A stretch of DNA of 23,733 nucleotides from assembly GCA_900541355.1 (NCBI GenBank), contig UQJU01000020.1, forward strand, positions 1 to 23,733, read 5' to 3'. Made by a program: the position numbers and the translations under genes. The notes beneath the pieces are model-generated. The model did not search any database, was not told the origin of the DNA, and saw nothing but the letters and a program-made list of their open reading frames with translations. Of the stretch, positions 1-7,542 are shown piece after piece. Source of the stretch: Candidatus Avelusimicrobium fimicolum (GTDB taxonomy: Bacteria > Elusimicrobiota > Elusimicrobia > Elusimicrobiales > Elusimicrobiaceae). Position 1 is the first letter of the stretch. Each line of letters begins with the position of its first letter.

Positions 1-1028
1 TAAAGCAAATAGATATCCAAAACGGAACGGCCTTGGGCAGTACAAATACCCCGGAATACCGTTTGGGTGAAAAACTGACTATTGAAAATGGCGGAACGGT
101 AACGGCCGGGCGCGTAATGGCTAATCAAGTTACCTTTGACGATACTAACTACCACAAAAGTAATGTAACAAATACGCTTTACGGAAATGATGTAGCCGTA
201 ATGGGCGGAAAAACGGACAATATGGAAATTAGTTCCACGGCTAAAATAAACAAAAGTGCGCAAAAGACAGAGAATTTGGGAGTGGAACTGTGGTGGGATA
301 ACCAATACAAAAACGATTATGATGCTTCCGGCAACAAGAAAACCAACGGCAAAACTTACACCTCGTTTTTGCTGAAAAGTAAAGGAGGTGTTGAAGGGTG
401 CACGCCTTACCACTCTGAATATAAAAAAATTACAAAAGACGAAGTCGAGGACTTGATAGACGACGGTAACCTTTGTGAAGGCAACTACCTAAAACTTCAA
501 AAATATACTTGTCCGGCTAATTTGACCGAAAAAAAGGAATGTGTAGATGTTTATCAGGTTCTTGAGGGCGGGTCCTCCAAGGCAGGCAGTTATATACCTT
601 ATGTTCTCGGAACGAAATTCAAAGATGACTATGGAACGACAATTGATTATAAAAGACGTCCAAGCAACGAGCGTCCTCCTTATCCAAATGGTATAGAACG
701 TTATTTTCCAAAAGACTTTGGCGGGCAGGCCTTGAAAGGATATATGGAATACAGGGATTCAAATTTGTGGGTGGATCCTCCAACGTCTGTAATCATAGGG
801 ATGGAGGGTCACCTGCCTTATGCAGAAAATGTTAGAGAGGATGAGTTTAGGAAAATTTGTAAAGAACGGGCTCCGTTTGAAAGAGAAGGCTATTATCTGA
901 TGTATTCGGCTGGTATTTTGCGGGAGGGGGAAATGCCTAACTATTGGTATGTTATTGCTGCCGGGCTGTGTAAAGTCACAAAAGACAATCAATTTTACAT
1001 GGCAAATGTTACCTGTTGCCCACAGTAA
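1..1028 (+). CDS. Cysteine-rich, probably surface-exposed protein, C-terminal part (5' end outside window)
   Basis: The reading frame is open to the left edge (frame position 3-5 onward has no stop), so the gene starts upstream. The TTG at 33 is internal. About 341 residues are visible, ending in TAA at 1026-1028. The first ~90 residues are rich in Thr, Asn, Gly and Val with short repeated-looking phrases (for example TVTAGRV, near residues 30-36), like the beta-rich stalk of adhesins or minor pilins. The rest is Tyr- and charge-rich with eight cysteines, the last two adjacent and three residues from the C-terminus. A module C-x-G-N...C-x9-C-x-DVY-x-V lies at nt 474-560 and recurs in the exported protein at 18313-18879. 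I do not recognise a named family. Extracellular location is inferred from the cysteines and composition because the N-terminus is missing. A strong terminator follows 23 bases downstream. Confidence 0.75.
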   Translation, partial: KQIDIQNGTALGSTNTPEYRLGEKLTIENGGTVTAGRVMANQVTFDDTNYHKSNVTNTLYGNDVAVMGGKTDNMEISSTAKINKSAQKTENLGVELWWDNQYKNDYDASGNKKTNGKTYTSFLLKSKGGVEGCTPYHSEYKKITKDEVEDLIDDGNLCEGNYLKLQKYTCPANLTEKKECVDVYQVLEGGSSKAGSYIPYVLGTKFKDDYGTTIDYKRRPSNERPPYPNGIERYFPKDFGGQALKGYMEYRDSNLWVDPPTSVIIGMEGHLPYAENVREDEFRKICKERAPFEREGYYLMYSAGILREGEMPNYWYVIAAGLCKVTKDNQFYMANVTCCPQ

Positions 1029-1050
1029 GGCAATATTGGGGAATAAAGTA

Positions 1051-1078
1051 AAAACCTCCGCTTTTGCGGAGGTTTTTT
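1051..1078. terminator. Bidirectional intrinsic terminator
   Basis: An 11-bp perfect stem (1051-1061 with 1066-1076) encloses a TTTT loop. T-rich sequence flanks it on the plus side and A-rich sequence on the other, so it can end both the plus-strand gene finishing at 1028 and the minus-strand gal operon finishing at 1088. Confidence 0.9.
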
Positions 1079-1087
1079 ATGGTAGTT

Positions 1088-2593
1088 TTATAACTTTTTG
1101 ATAAACCTGTCAAAGGCATCCTGCCCTTCGGGCGTGCGCTTAAAAACCCCTGCATATTCAAGCCCTTTGGCAAACACTTTGCCCACTTCGCTGCGCAAAA
1201 TGGTTTGCGTATTTTGCGGGGTAAAGGTATATCTTTTAAGCAGTTCTTCGGCCCACTCGGCGTGCTTATTTAGCGTGTCGCTCTTTTTTATGGACATTAA
1301 ATCCCGCTTGATGAGTAAGGGGGCCAAGTCTGCCAGTTCCTTGCCTAACCGTGCCGGCAAAACAGCCAGGCCCATTACCTCAATCAGCCCGATATTTTCC
1401 CTTTTGATGTGATGCACCTCTTGGTGCGGGTGAAAAATGCCGAACGGACATTCCGGCGAGGTGCGGTTGTTGCGCAGCACAAGGTCTATTTCAAACGCTT
1501 TTCCGCGCCGCCGGGCTATCGGTGTAATGGTGTTGTGGGGCGTGGTGTTTGTATGCGCCAAAATAGAGACTTTTTCGGCGCTGTAAGCGCGCCATTTTTT
1601 AAGGATGTATCCGCTTGCTTCTATTAAATCTTTCTTCGTCCCGTTCAGGCGGATAACGCTCATCGGCCATTTGACGGTGCCTGCTTTCACGCGCGGAAAT
1701 TTCTTCATTTTAAAGGTCCTGTCCACGGGGGCCTTTTCCATAGCAAAAGTATATCGCCCGCCCTGAAAGTGGTCGTGCGTTAAAATAGACCCGCCGACGA
1801 TAGGCAAATCCGCATTGGAACCGATAAAATAATGGGGTAAAAATTCCACAAAATTAAGGAGCCGCGCAAAGGTGGTTTGGGAAATCTTCATCGGTTCGTG
1901 ATGCGCGGAAAGAAAAATACAATGCTCGTTATAATAAACATACGGGGAGTATTGCAGATACCACGGGTTGCCGTCCTTTAACACATCTAGCGCAATTAAG
2001 CGCAGGTTTTGGCGTGCCGGGTGATTAATTCTGCCGGCGTAGCCCTCGTTTTCCTTGCACAGCAGGCATAGCGGATAGGCGGAAGGTTTGGCTTGTAAAG
2101 CGGCGGCAATGTCTTGGGGGCTTTTTTCGGGCTTGGACATATTGATAGTGATGTCCAGCGTGCCGTACGGGGTGCGCGTTTTCCAAACTTGGTTTTTAGC
2201 CACGCGGTTGGTGCGGATATAGTCCAAAGCCCGGGCGTCGTGATAAAACTTATCGGTGGCGGATTTAGGGCTTTTTTTGTGCAGTTTAAAAAACTCGTCC
2301 GTAACTGCCGAGGGTAAACCGGCAAAAACACCCATTAGTTTCGTATCAAACAAATCGCGCATCGTAACCGTATCGGGCGAAATAAGGCCGTTTTTGGCGG
2401 CCCAGTTGCAGATGTTGTTTAAAATTTCGCACGGAAATTTGGGAGTTTTGCCCTTAAAGCCGCTGGGAATGTATTCGTCCAGGTGCAGGAGCGATAACAA
2501 TTGGTTTACCGCCCACGCACGGTCGCGCGGCGCGAGCAGTTTTTCGTTGATTGCGTAGGTAATTAATTGGTCAATCAGTAAATTGATATCCAT
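1088..2593 (-). CDS. galT: UDP-glucose--hexose-1-phosphate uridylyltransferase, class II GalT
   Basis: Cytoplasmic Leloir enzyme that exchanges galactose-1-phosphate with UDP-glucose to give UDP-galactose and glucose-1-phosphate. The 501-residue length and overall sequence fit the long class II (Firmicutes-type, COG4468) GalT rather than the ~350-residue E. coli type. The motif HDHFQGG at residues 273-279 is the class II form of the catalytic histidine region. The frame continues upstream to 2638, but I chose ATG at 2593. AGGAG lies about 11 bases before it and overlaps the galE stop (TAGGAG), and residues upstream do not look like GalT. It is the last gene of cdd-galM-galK-galE-galT, 14 bases after galE, and is followed by the hairpin at 1051-1078. 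Confidence 0.93.
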   Translation of the reverse strand: MDINLLIDQLITYAINEKLLAPRDRAWAVNQLLSLLHLDEYIPSGFKGKTPKFPCEILNNICNWAAKNGLISPDTVTMRDLFDTKLMGVFAGLPSAVTDEFFKLHKKSPKSATDKFYHDARALDYIRTNRVAKNQVWKTRTPYGTLDITINMSKPEKSPQDIAAALQAKPSAYPLCLLCKENEGYAGRINHPARQNLRLIALDVLKDGNPWYLQYSPYVYYNEHCIFLSAHHEPMKISQTTFARLLNFVEFLPHYFIGSNADLPIVGGSILTHDHFQGGRYTFAMEKAPVDRTFKMKKFPRVKAGTVKWPMSVIRLNGTKKDLIEASGYILKKWRAYSAEKVSILAHTNTTPHNTITPIARRRGKAFEIDLVLRNNRTSPECPFGIFHPHQEVHHIKRENIGLIEVMGLAVLPARLGKELADLAPLLIKRDLMSIKKSDTLNKHAEWAEELLKRYTFTPQNTQTILRSEVGKVFAKGLEYAGVFKRTPEGQDAFDRFIKKL

Positions 2594-2607
2594 AGATATA
2601 AAAACTC

Positions 2608-3582
2608 CTAATATTTGCGGTGTTGTTCCCAGTTCCAAGCGGTTTCAATAATGCGGGTTAAGTTATACTGTGGTTTCCAGCCCAGTATGCGTTCGGCCTT
2701 GGCACTGTCCGCCACCAAAACGGCAGGGTCTCCGTCGCGGCGGGGGGCCTTTTCTACCGTAAAATCTATGCCCGTAATGCGTTTCGCCTCTTTGACGATT
2801 TCCGCCACGGAAAATCCGTTTCCGCTTCCCAGGTTAAAGCGTTCGCTGACGTTATCTTTGAACATTTTTTCAAGTGCTAAAATATGGGCGCGGGCCAAAT
2901 CGTTCACGTGCACATAATCGCGCACACAGGTACCGTCCGGCGTTGGGTAGTCCGTACCGAACATTTTAATAGAGGGGCGTTTGCCTGCGGCGGCTTGCAA
3001 CACAATGGGGATTAAGTGCGTTTCGGGATTATGCGATTCGCCGATTTCGCCCGAATCATCAGCACCGCTTGCGTTAAAATAGCGCAAGGCGGTAGCCTTT
3101 AAGCCGTAGGCGGTGTCAAAGTCCGCGAGTATTTTTTCCACCATTAATTTGGTGTTGCCATAGGGATTAATGGGGTTTTGTGGGTGAGATTCGTCAATTT
3201 TGGGGCGGATAGGCTCGCCAAAGGTGGCCGCCGTGGAGGAAAACACAAAGTATTTGATATCGTTTTCCACCAACGCGTCCAGCAAATCCAGCACCTTGGC
3301 TACGTTGTTGTGGTAATATTTGGAAGGCTCCTTGACGCTTTCGCCCACTTCGGCAAATGCGGCAAAGTGCATTACCGCCTCTATACCGTATTTTTTAAAT
3401 ACTTCGGTTAAGCGGGCTTTGTCGCCCAAGTCGCCCAGTTCAAAGGGGTAGTTGGCTACGGCTTCTCTGTGCCCTTTGGAAAGATTATCAAATACGACAG
3501 GATTATATCCCTGTTTGGCGAGCATCCGCACCATATGGGAGCCAATGTAGCCTGCCCCGCCGATTACTAAAATATTTTTCAT
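2608..3582 (-). CDS. galE: UDP-glucose 4-epimerase
   Basis: Interconverts UDP-galactose and UDP-glucose with bound NAD, regenerating the UDP-glucose that GalT uses and supplying UDP-galactose for envelope glycans. It is 324 residues, typical for the short-chain dehydrogenase-type epimerase. The N-terminal Rossmann motif GGAGYIGSH is at residues 8-16, and the catalytic Tyr-x3-Lys is Y141/K145, with a Ser/Thr-rich strand at 115-117. ATG at 3582 is chosen over the longer frame because GGAGG sits 7 bases upstream and the protein then starts with the family's normal MKNILVIGG. It lies between galK and galT in the operon, with 57 bases to the galK stop. Confidence 0.95.
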   Translation of the reverse strand: MKNILVIGGAGYIGSHMVRMLAKQGYNPVVFDNLSKGHREAVANYPFELGDLGDKARLTEVFKKYGIEAVMHFAAFAEVGESVKEPSKYYHNNVAKVLDLLDALVENDIKYFVFSSTAATFGEPIRPKIDESHPQNPINPYGNTKLMVEKILADFDTAYGLKATALRYFNASGADDSGEIGESHNPETHLIPIVLQAAAGKRPSIKMFGTDYPTPDGTCVRDYVHVNDLARAHILALEKMFKDNVSERFNLGSGNGFSVAEIVKEAKRITGIDFTVEKAPRRDGDPAVLVADSAKAERILGWKPQYNLTRIIETAWNWEQHRKY

Positions 3583-3639
3583 AAATTGTCCTCCAATCAA
3601 ATAAGTGTGGCCGAGGTGCTTTTTTGTCGGCGTAAAATT

Positions 3640-4812
3640 TTAATACATCTTTTCTTCTTGCCGCGCCGGACCGCCGACGGAAGCAATATAAAAGTCTGCT
3701 TGAAGACCCGTTTTTTCGCGGTAAATTTTGCCCACGTTATCAATAAAATGTTTTACGTCGGCATCTTGCACCAGTGCAATTGCGCAGCCGCCAAAGCCTG
3801 CACCGGTCATTCTCGCACCCAATACGCCCGGCTGCTGCCAAGCGGCTTCGGCCAAGGTGTCCAGTTCTTTTCCGGTTACTTCGTAATCGTCGCGCAAGGA
3901 AATGTGGGACTCGTTCATCAGTTTTCCAAAGGTTTTTAAGTCGCCCGCCTTTAAGCGTTCCACGGCCTGCAAGGTCCGTTGGTTTTCGTACACGGCGTGT
4001 TTGGCGCGTTTCCTGTCGGTCGGGTTTGTGATTAACTCTTTGTTTTTTTCAAACTCGTCTATGGATAAGTCGCCCAACGATTTAATTGGCAGTTTGCGTT
4101 GCAGTTCCTTTAAGGCGCGTTCGCACTCTGCGCGGCGTTCGTTATATTTGGAATCGGCCAATTCTCGGCGTTTATTGGTGTTCATAATTACGATAGACAC
4201 GCCCTTTAAATCCAGCGGGGCATATTCGTAATTTAGCGTATTGCAATCCAAAAGCACCGCGCAGCCCTCTTTGCCCATACCGATAGCAAACTGGTCCATA
4301 ATGCCGCAGTTCATCCCTACAAATTTATTTTCGGCCTCTTGGCAAAATTTCACCAGTTCCACTTGCGGAATATAGAGGTTAAAAACCTTGTTCATCGCTA
4401 CGGCTGTGGCCAGTTCTATGGACGCGGAGGACGACAAGCCGGCTCCGTTGGGAATATCTCCCCAGAACATCAGTTCAAAGCCTTGGTTAATATTATAGCC
4501 GTGGTTTTGCAAGGTTTTGATGACCCCCAGCGGGTAATTGGCCCAGTCTTGTTTTTTATCGTAGGAAATGGCGGATAAATCAGCATCTATAATGCCCTTT
4601 TCGGGAAAATTTAACGAATAAAGACGTATTTTTTTATCGTCGCGTTTGCAGAATACACAATGCGTACCGAACGAGAGCGCGCACGGAAAAACGTGCCCGC
4701 CGTTGTAGTCGGTATGTTCGCCGATTAAATTTACGCGCCCCGGAGCAAAAAAATATAATTTTTCTTTCTTAAACACTTCGTTGAATTTACTTCTTAAAGC
4801 CAGTTGGTTCAT
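3640..4812 (-). CDS. galK: Galactokinase
   Basis: Phosphorylates alpha-D-galactose at C1 with ATP, the committing step of the Leloir pathway; cytoplasmic GHMP kinase. It is 390 residues, the usual size. All three family motifs are visible: the substrate motif PGRVNLIGEHTDYNGG at 24-39, the ATP-binding loop GAGLSSSAS at 123-131, and GARMTGAGFGG at 332-342. The catalytic base region NCGIMDQF at 168-175 places D173. The start at 4812 is preceded by AAGGGG (4818-4823). A 5-bp hairpin (4825-4838) separates that site from the galM stop. Confidence 0.96.
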   Translation of the reverse strand: MNQLALRSKFNEVFKKEKLYFFAPGRVNLIGEHTDYNGGHVFPCALSFGTHCVFCKRDDKKIRLYSLNFPEKGIIDADLSAISYDKKQDWANYPLGVIKTLQNHGYNINQGFELMFWGDIPNGAGLSSSASIELATAVAMNKVFNLYIPQVELVKFCQEAENKFVGMNCGIMDQFAIGMGKEGCAVLLDCNTLNYEYAPLDLKGVSIVIMNTNKRRELADSKYNERRAECERALKELQRKLPIKSLGDLSIDEFEKNKELITNPTDRKRAKHAVYENQRTLQAVERLKAGDLKTFGKLMNESHISLRDDYEVTGKELDTLAEAAWQQPGVLGARMTGAGFGGCAIALVQDADVKHFIDNVGKIYREKTGLQADFYIASVGGPARQEEKMY

Positions 4813-4824
4813 ATTTATCCCCTT

Positions 4825-4838
4825 GGCGCATAAGCGCC
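4825..4838 (-). other. Intercistronic hairpin before galK ribosome-binding site
   Basis: GGCGC-ATAA-GCGCC, a 5-bp GC stem with a 4-base loop, lies between the galM stop and the galK Shine-Dalgarno. There is no T-tract, so it is not a terminator. It could shape galK translation or mRNA processing; that role is inference. Confidence 0.4.
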
Positions 4839-4842
4839 TGTT

Positions 4843-5781
4843 TTAAAGCACAGTCATTTTTAATTTCCAAACAAATTTGTCTTTGGGTTCTATTACGGCA
4901 GTACGGCGCAGTTTGTTGGCAACGTACAAATCGTCAAACTCGCCCGTGCAGGGTTCCAAGGCGATATTATAGTCTCCGCGGTAGCCTCCTTGGGTTTTCC
5001 ATACGCCCAAATAAGGTATTTTTTTGCCGTCGTAATCGTAGCGGAGTTTTTCGCCGGTGTCGGTGTGTTCAATGGCGCACCAGCCGGCGAGGTTAAGGGC
5101 GGTAAAATAAAATTTTTCGCAGTTGCCTGCGCTCGCCGGTTCGGTGGCGGCGAGGTCAATCGTTTGCCCGTGTATATCAGTAGTAATCGGGTAAGAATGG
5201 CGCGAACCCCAAACGCCCAAGTGTTGGGTGGCGTGTTCCACCGTCATAACTTGGGTTAAATTTTCCGGTACGATAAGGCGCGTGGCGGGGGAACAGGCCA
5301 GCAGACAGTGCGGTGTCCAAATAAATTTAAATTCCTCGCACGAGGTATTTTCCACCTCATATTCAAAGGTAATTTCGTTGTTGTTTAACGTGGTCCGGCG
5401 GGAAAAAATATACGGGAAAATTTTGCTCTCTGTGAACGCTTTTACCGATTTCCCGTCCGGCGAGGCTATGCCCTCCCAGGGGAGGGTCCACAGTTCGCCG
5501 TGGTCCGGCACGGGTAAGCCTTTATAGGGGCCGTCCGGGTACGGACAGGCATCAATAGAGGGGAACACTTCGTCAAAGCCGCTGGAATCATACGCGGAGA
5601 ACGGCGCGCCATATTCCGGTATGCGCAGGGTATCTTCCGGGGATTGGAACAACCACTCCCGCCCTGTTTTCTTGCTGAGTAAACTGGCTAATTTAAACCC
5701 GTACCCGGGCAGAAAAGTCAGGCGCAGTATTTCATTTTCCAGCACAAGGGCAGAAAGCCCTTTATAGACGGCTTCGGTCAT
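4843..5781 (-). CDS. galM: Aldose 1-epimerase (galactose mutarotase) family protein
   Basis: Predicted to interconvert beta- and alpha-D-galactose so that GalK gets its alpha substrate. It is 312 residues, matching the galactose mutarotase-like beta-sandwich family. H94 (in PDHGELW) and H158 (in WTPHCLL) fit the two conserved histidines, and a late Glu in IALEPCTGEF fits the catalytic acid. It is more divergent than the other gal genes, so a related hexose epimerase (YihR/LacX-like) is possible. Operon position next to galK favours mutarotase. Start 5781 (MTEAVYKG) was preferred to a longer frame reaching 5874, which would overlap cdd. A GGGGGA site precedes 5781. It is 28 bases after cdd. 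Confidence 0.82.
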   Translation of the reverse strand: MTEAVYKGLSALVLENEILRLTFLPGYGFKLASLLSKKTGREWLFQSPEDTLRIPEYGAPFSAYDSSGFDEVFPSIDACPYPDGPYKGLPVPDHGELWTLPWEGIASPDGKSVKAFTESKIFPYIFSRRTTLNNNEITFEYEVENTSCEEFKFIWTPHCLLACSPATRLIVPENLTQVMTVEHATQHLGVWGSRHSYPITTDIHGQTIDLAATEPASAGNCEKFYFTALNLAGWCAIEHTDTGEKLRYDYDGKKIPYLGVWKTQGGYRGDYNIALEPCTGEFDDLYVANKLRRTAVIEPKDKFVWKLKMTVL

Positions 5782-5809
5782 AAGGTTCCCCCGGTGTATA
5801 AAAGCGGAA

Positions 5810-6244
5810 TTATTTTTCCGTAAATTTATCAAACGGATAAGGCATAATTTCGCGCAGTTGCTTTTTGTAGGCAACGCGTTTGGTTCCGTTTAATACGGCA
5901 ATATATATCGGCGTATCGGGCGCCATAAATTCGCTCATTACCTGACGGCACGCACCGCAAGGCGAGTTAAACGTCAGCCCGGGCAATTTTTGCGTAATGA
6001 GCGCCAGCGCGCGGAAACGGCGTTTGCCCGCGCCGACAGCCGCAAATATCGCGTTGCGTTCGGCACATACAGTCAGCCCGTAGGAAGCGTTTTCAATATT
6101 GGTGCCTGCGAAGATATGGTTATCCTCCGTAAGCACGGCCGCCCCTACTTTAAATTTAGAGTAGGGCGAGTAGGAATTTTCCCGCGCGTTCTGCGCGGCG
6201 TCTAACAGATTTTTTTCTTCGTCTTTGCTCAGCGGTATTCTCAT
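5810..6244 (-). CDS. cdd: Cytidine deaminase
   Basis: Deaminates cytidine and deoxycytidine to uridine and deoxyuridine in pyrimidine salvage; cytoplasmic. It is 144 residues, the size of the homotetrameric class. Zinc and catalytic residues are C60-A-E62 (in CAERNAI) and C96-x2-C99 (in PCGACRQ), all present. It is the first gene of the galactose operon. The start has no Shine-Dalgarno. The -10 hexamer TAGAAT ends exactly six bases before ATG, so the transcript probably begins at or next to the start codon. Confidence 0.96.
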   Translation of the reverse strand: MRIPLSKDEEKNLLDAAQNARENSYSPYSKFKVGAAVLTEDNHIFAGTNIENASYGLTVCAERNAIFAAVGAGKRRFRALALITQKLPGLTFNSPCGACRQVMSEFMAPDTPIYIAVLNGTKRVAYKKQLREIMPYPFDKFTEK

Positions 6245-6250
6245 ACTCTT

Positions 6251-6278
6251 ATTCTATAATAAAGTAATAAAAAGTCAA
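6251..6278 (-). promoter_or_regulatory. cdd-gal operon promoter (apparently leaderless)
   Basis: -35 TTGACT (6278-6273), 16-base spacer, -10 TAGAAT (6256-6251), then AAGAGT and the cdd ATG at 6244. Each box is 5/6 to the sigma-70 consensus. Usual spacing puts +1 on or next to the A of ATG. Confidence 0.75.
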
Positions 6279-6286
6279 CCCTTTTT

Positions 6287-6316
6287 TTGTACGCGCGTAC
6301 GGCGCTTTGTTATAAT
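6287..6316 (+). promoter_or_regulatory. Promoter of the SGNH hydrolase gene (apparently leaderless), with internal palindrome
   Basis: A perfect -10 TATAAT at 6311-6316 with an extended TG at 6308-6309 is followed by six bases (AAAAGT) and the ATG at 6323. The -35 is poor (TTGTAC, 6287-6292). A perfect 12-base palindrome GTACGCGCGTAC (6289-6300) lies in the spacer and could be an operator. Confidence 0.72.
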
Positions 6317-6322
6317 AAAAGT

Positions 6323-6925
6323 ATGAAAAAAGCATTTTTTATTTGTTTACTGGTGGGGGCGGCTTATTGGGTTTTTATGACACCGGAAACGGAAATCAAA
6401 AATTTGCATAACCCCGGTATAACGATAGTGGCATTTGGCGACAGTTTGACGGCCGGATACGGCGCAGGAAGGGATAACTCCTATCCCAGCGTGCTTGCTA
6501 AAAAAATTAGCCGCCCGGTGGTGAATTTGGGCCTCTCTGGCGATACGGGCGCGGCGGCGCCGGTGCGACTGGACAAAGTGATGGAACAAAACCCGTATAT
6601 GGTGTTAATTGAGTTCGGCGGAAATGATTTTATGCGCGGGGTAGGCTTGGAGGAAACGGAAAAATCTATCCGCCAAATTGTCGCTGCGGTGCAACAGTAC
6701 GGAGCCATTGCCGTGATTGTGGATACGGGGGGATATTCCCAAATGGCGCGCTACACCAAACTGTATAAACAAATTGCACGCGAAACCGGCGCTGTGTTTG
6801 TGCCGGGTATTTTAGATGGCATTTTTCACCAAAATAAATATAAGGCTGACCAAATACATCCTAATGCTGCCGGGTATGAAATCGTTGCTGAGCGGGTGCA
6901 CAAGGTTATTAAACCATATTTGTAA
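6323..6925 (+). CDS. Exported SGNH/GDSL-type esterase (TesA-like arylesterase/lysophospholipase)
   Basis: Serine hydrolase of the SGNH superfamily, 200 residues. Block I is GDSLTAGYG with nucleophile S41. The oxyanion-hole Gly is in LGLSGDT (about G73), block III is GGND (N101), and block V is DQIHPN with D176 and H179, so the catalytic set is complete. An N-terminal hydrophobic segment (residues 3-18) after MKK indicates export or membrane anchoring. The substrate (lysophospholipid, acyl ester or acetylated glycan) cannot be read from sequence. The start at 6323 is supported by the -10 box six bases upstream, and an in-frame TTG at 6287 lies inside the promoter. The gene ends immediately against the convergent gene at 6926 with no spacer. 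Confidence 0.88.
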   Translation: MKKAFFICLLVGAAYWVFMTPETEIKNLHNPGITIVAFGDSLTAGYGAGRDNSYPSVLAKKISRPVVNLGLSGDTGAAAPVRLDKVMEQNPYMVLIEFGGNDFMRGVGLEETEKSIRQIVAAVQQYGAIAVIVDTGGYSQMARYTKLYKQIARETGAVFVPGILDGIFHQNKYKADQIHPNAAGYEIVAERVHKVIKPYL

Positions 6926-7450
6926 TTAAATAAACGGATTATAGGCCCATTGGAGAAGGGCTTGCCTCTGCCTTGGGCGGCAAGACAGGTCTGCCGGGAG
7001 ACAATTTTTTTCTACTTGCGCTAAATGCCGTTTAAAACTTTTCCAACGGGTTATTTGAAGTTCGTCCAGACCGGAGATTCTCCTTCCCAACCAATAGCGG
7101 CAATACCATTGAAACCAGCCTCGCGGGTCAGGCGGAAAAATCCAGCCGCGTTGTATCCAATCACTTCTATCCAAGCGGGATTTTACTCCAAAACAATTTA
7201 GTGTAATATCGGGGCGGTTTGGATTTAATTTTGCCTTTTTAAACCACTCAGTTGGGAACTCCTCTGTACAGTCTGTTAAGTAATGCCCTTCAAAAACGCC
7301 CATTTCCAACATTTGCCCAGGCGTAAGTTGCGGGGAAAAGGCTAAGTCTGTTCCCGGCGGTTTTTGCAGCACATAGGAATAATGAGTTTGCATTTTATCG
7401 TGTACCGTAATTTTATGACCGGGTACATATAGGGAAAGGTTTTTTTGCAT
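6926..7450 (-). CDS. Conserved Trp-rich protein of unknown function
   Basis: 174 residues, no signal peptide or membrane segment. It has eight tryptophans, clusters of Arg, and motif-like stretches PGQMLEMGVFEG (44-55) and RPRQRQALLQWAY near the C-terminus. I recognise the general style of a widespread uncharacterised family but know no function and assign none. ATG at 7450 has a clear AAGGAG six bases upstream. It is monocistronic, between the rimO terminator and the convergent hydrolase gene, with which it shares a zero-base junction and no visible terminator. Confidence 0.8.
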   Translation of the reverse strand: MQKNLSLYVPGHKITVHDKMQTHYSYVLQKPPGTDLAFSPQLTPGQMLEMGVFEGHYLTDCTEEFPTEWFKKAKLNPNRPDITLNCFGVKSRLDRSDWIQRGWIFPPDPRGWFQWYCRYWLGRRISGLDELQITRWKSFKRHLAQVEKNCLPADLSCRPRQRQALLQWAYNPFI

Positions 7451-7511
7451 AAGCGGCTCCTTATTTTAGAATAATAAAAAGCACGCTTTTGGGCAGAGGA
7501 AAAAAAGGGTT

Positions 7512-7534
7512 AAAAAACCCCGGAAATACCGGGG
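7512..7534 (-). terminator. Intrinsic terminator after rimO
   Basis: 6-bp stem CCCCGG/CCGGGG (7518-7523 with 7529-7534), 5-base loop, then six Ts on the minus strand (7517-7512). It starts eight bases after the rimO stop. Confidence 0.85.
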
Positions 7535-7542
7535 CGTTTAAT

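Noticed and set aside
33..35. TTG as the start of the first plus-strand gene
   Set aside because: The frame is open to the window edge and no ribosome-binding site precedes the TTG, so it is an internal Leu codon of a truncated gene.
5782..5874. A longer N-terminus for galM
   Set aside because: It would overlap cdd and adds residues unlike the family; ATG 5781 has a purine-rich ribosome-binding site and a normal length results.
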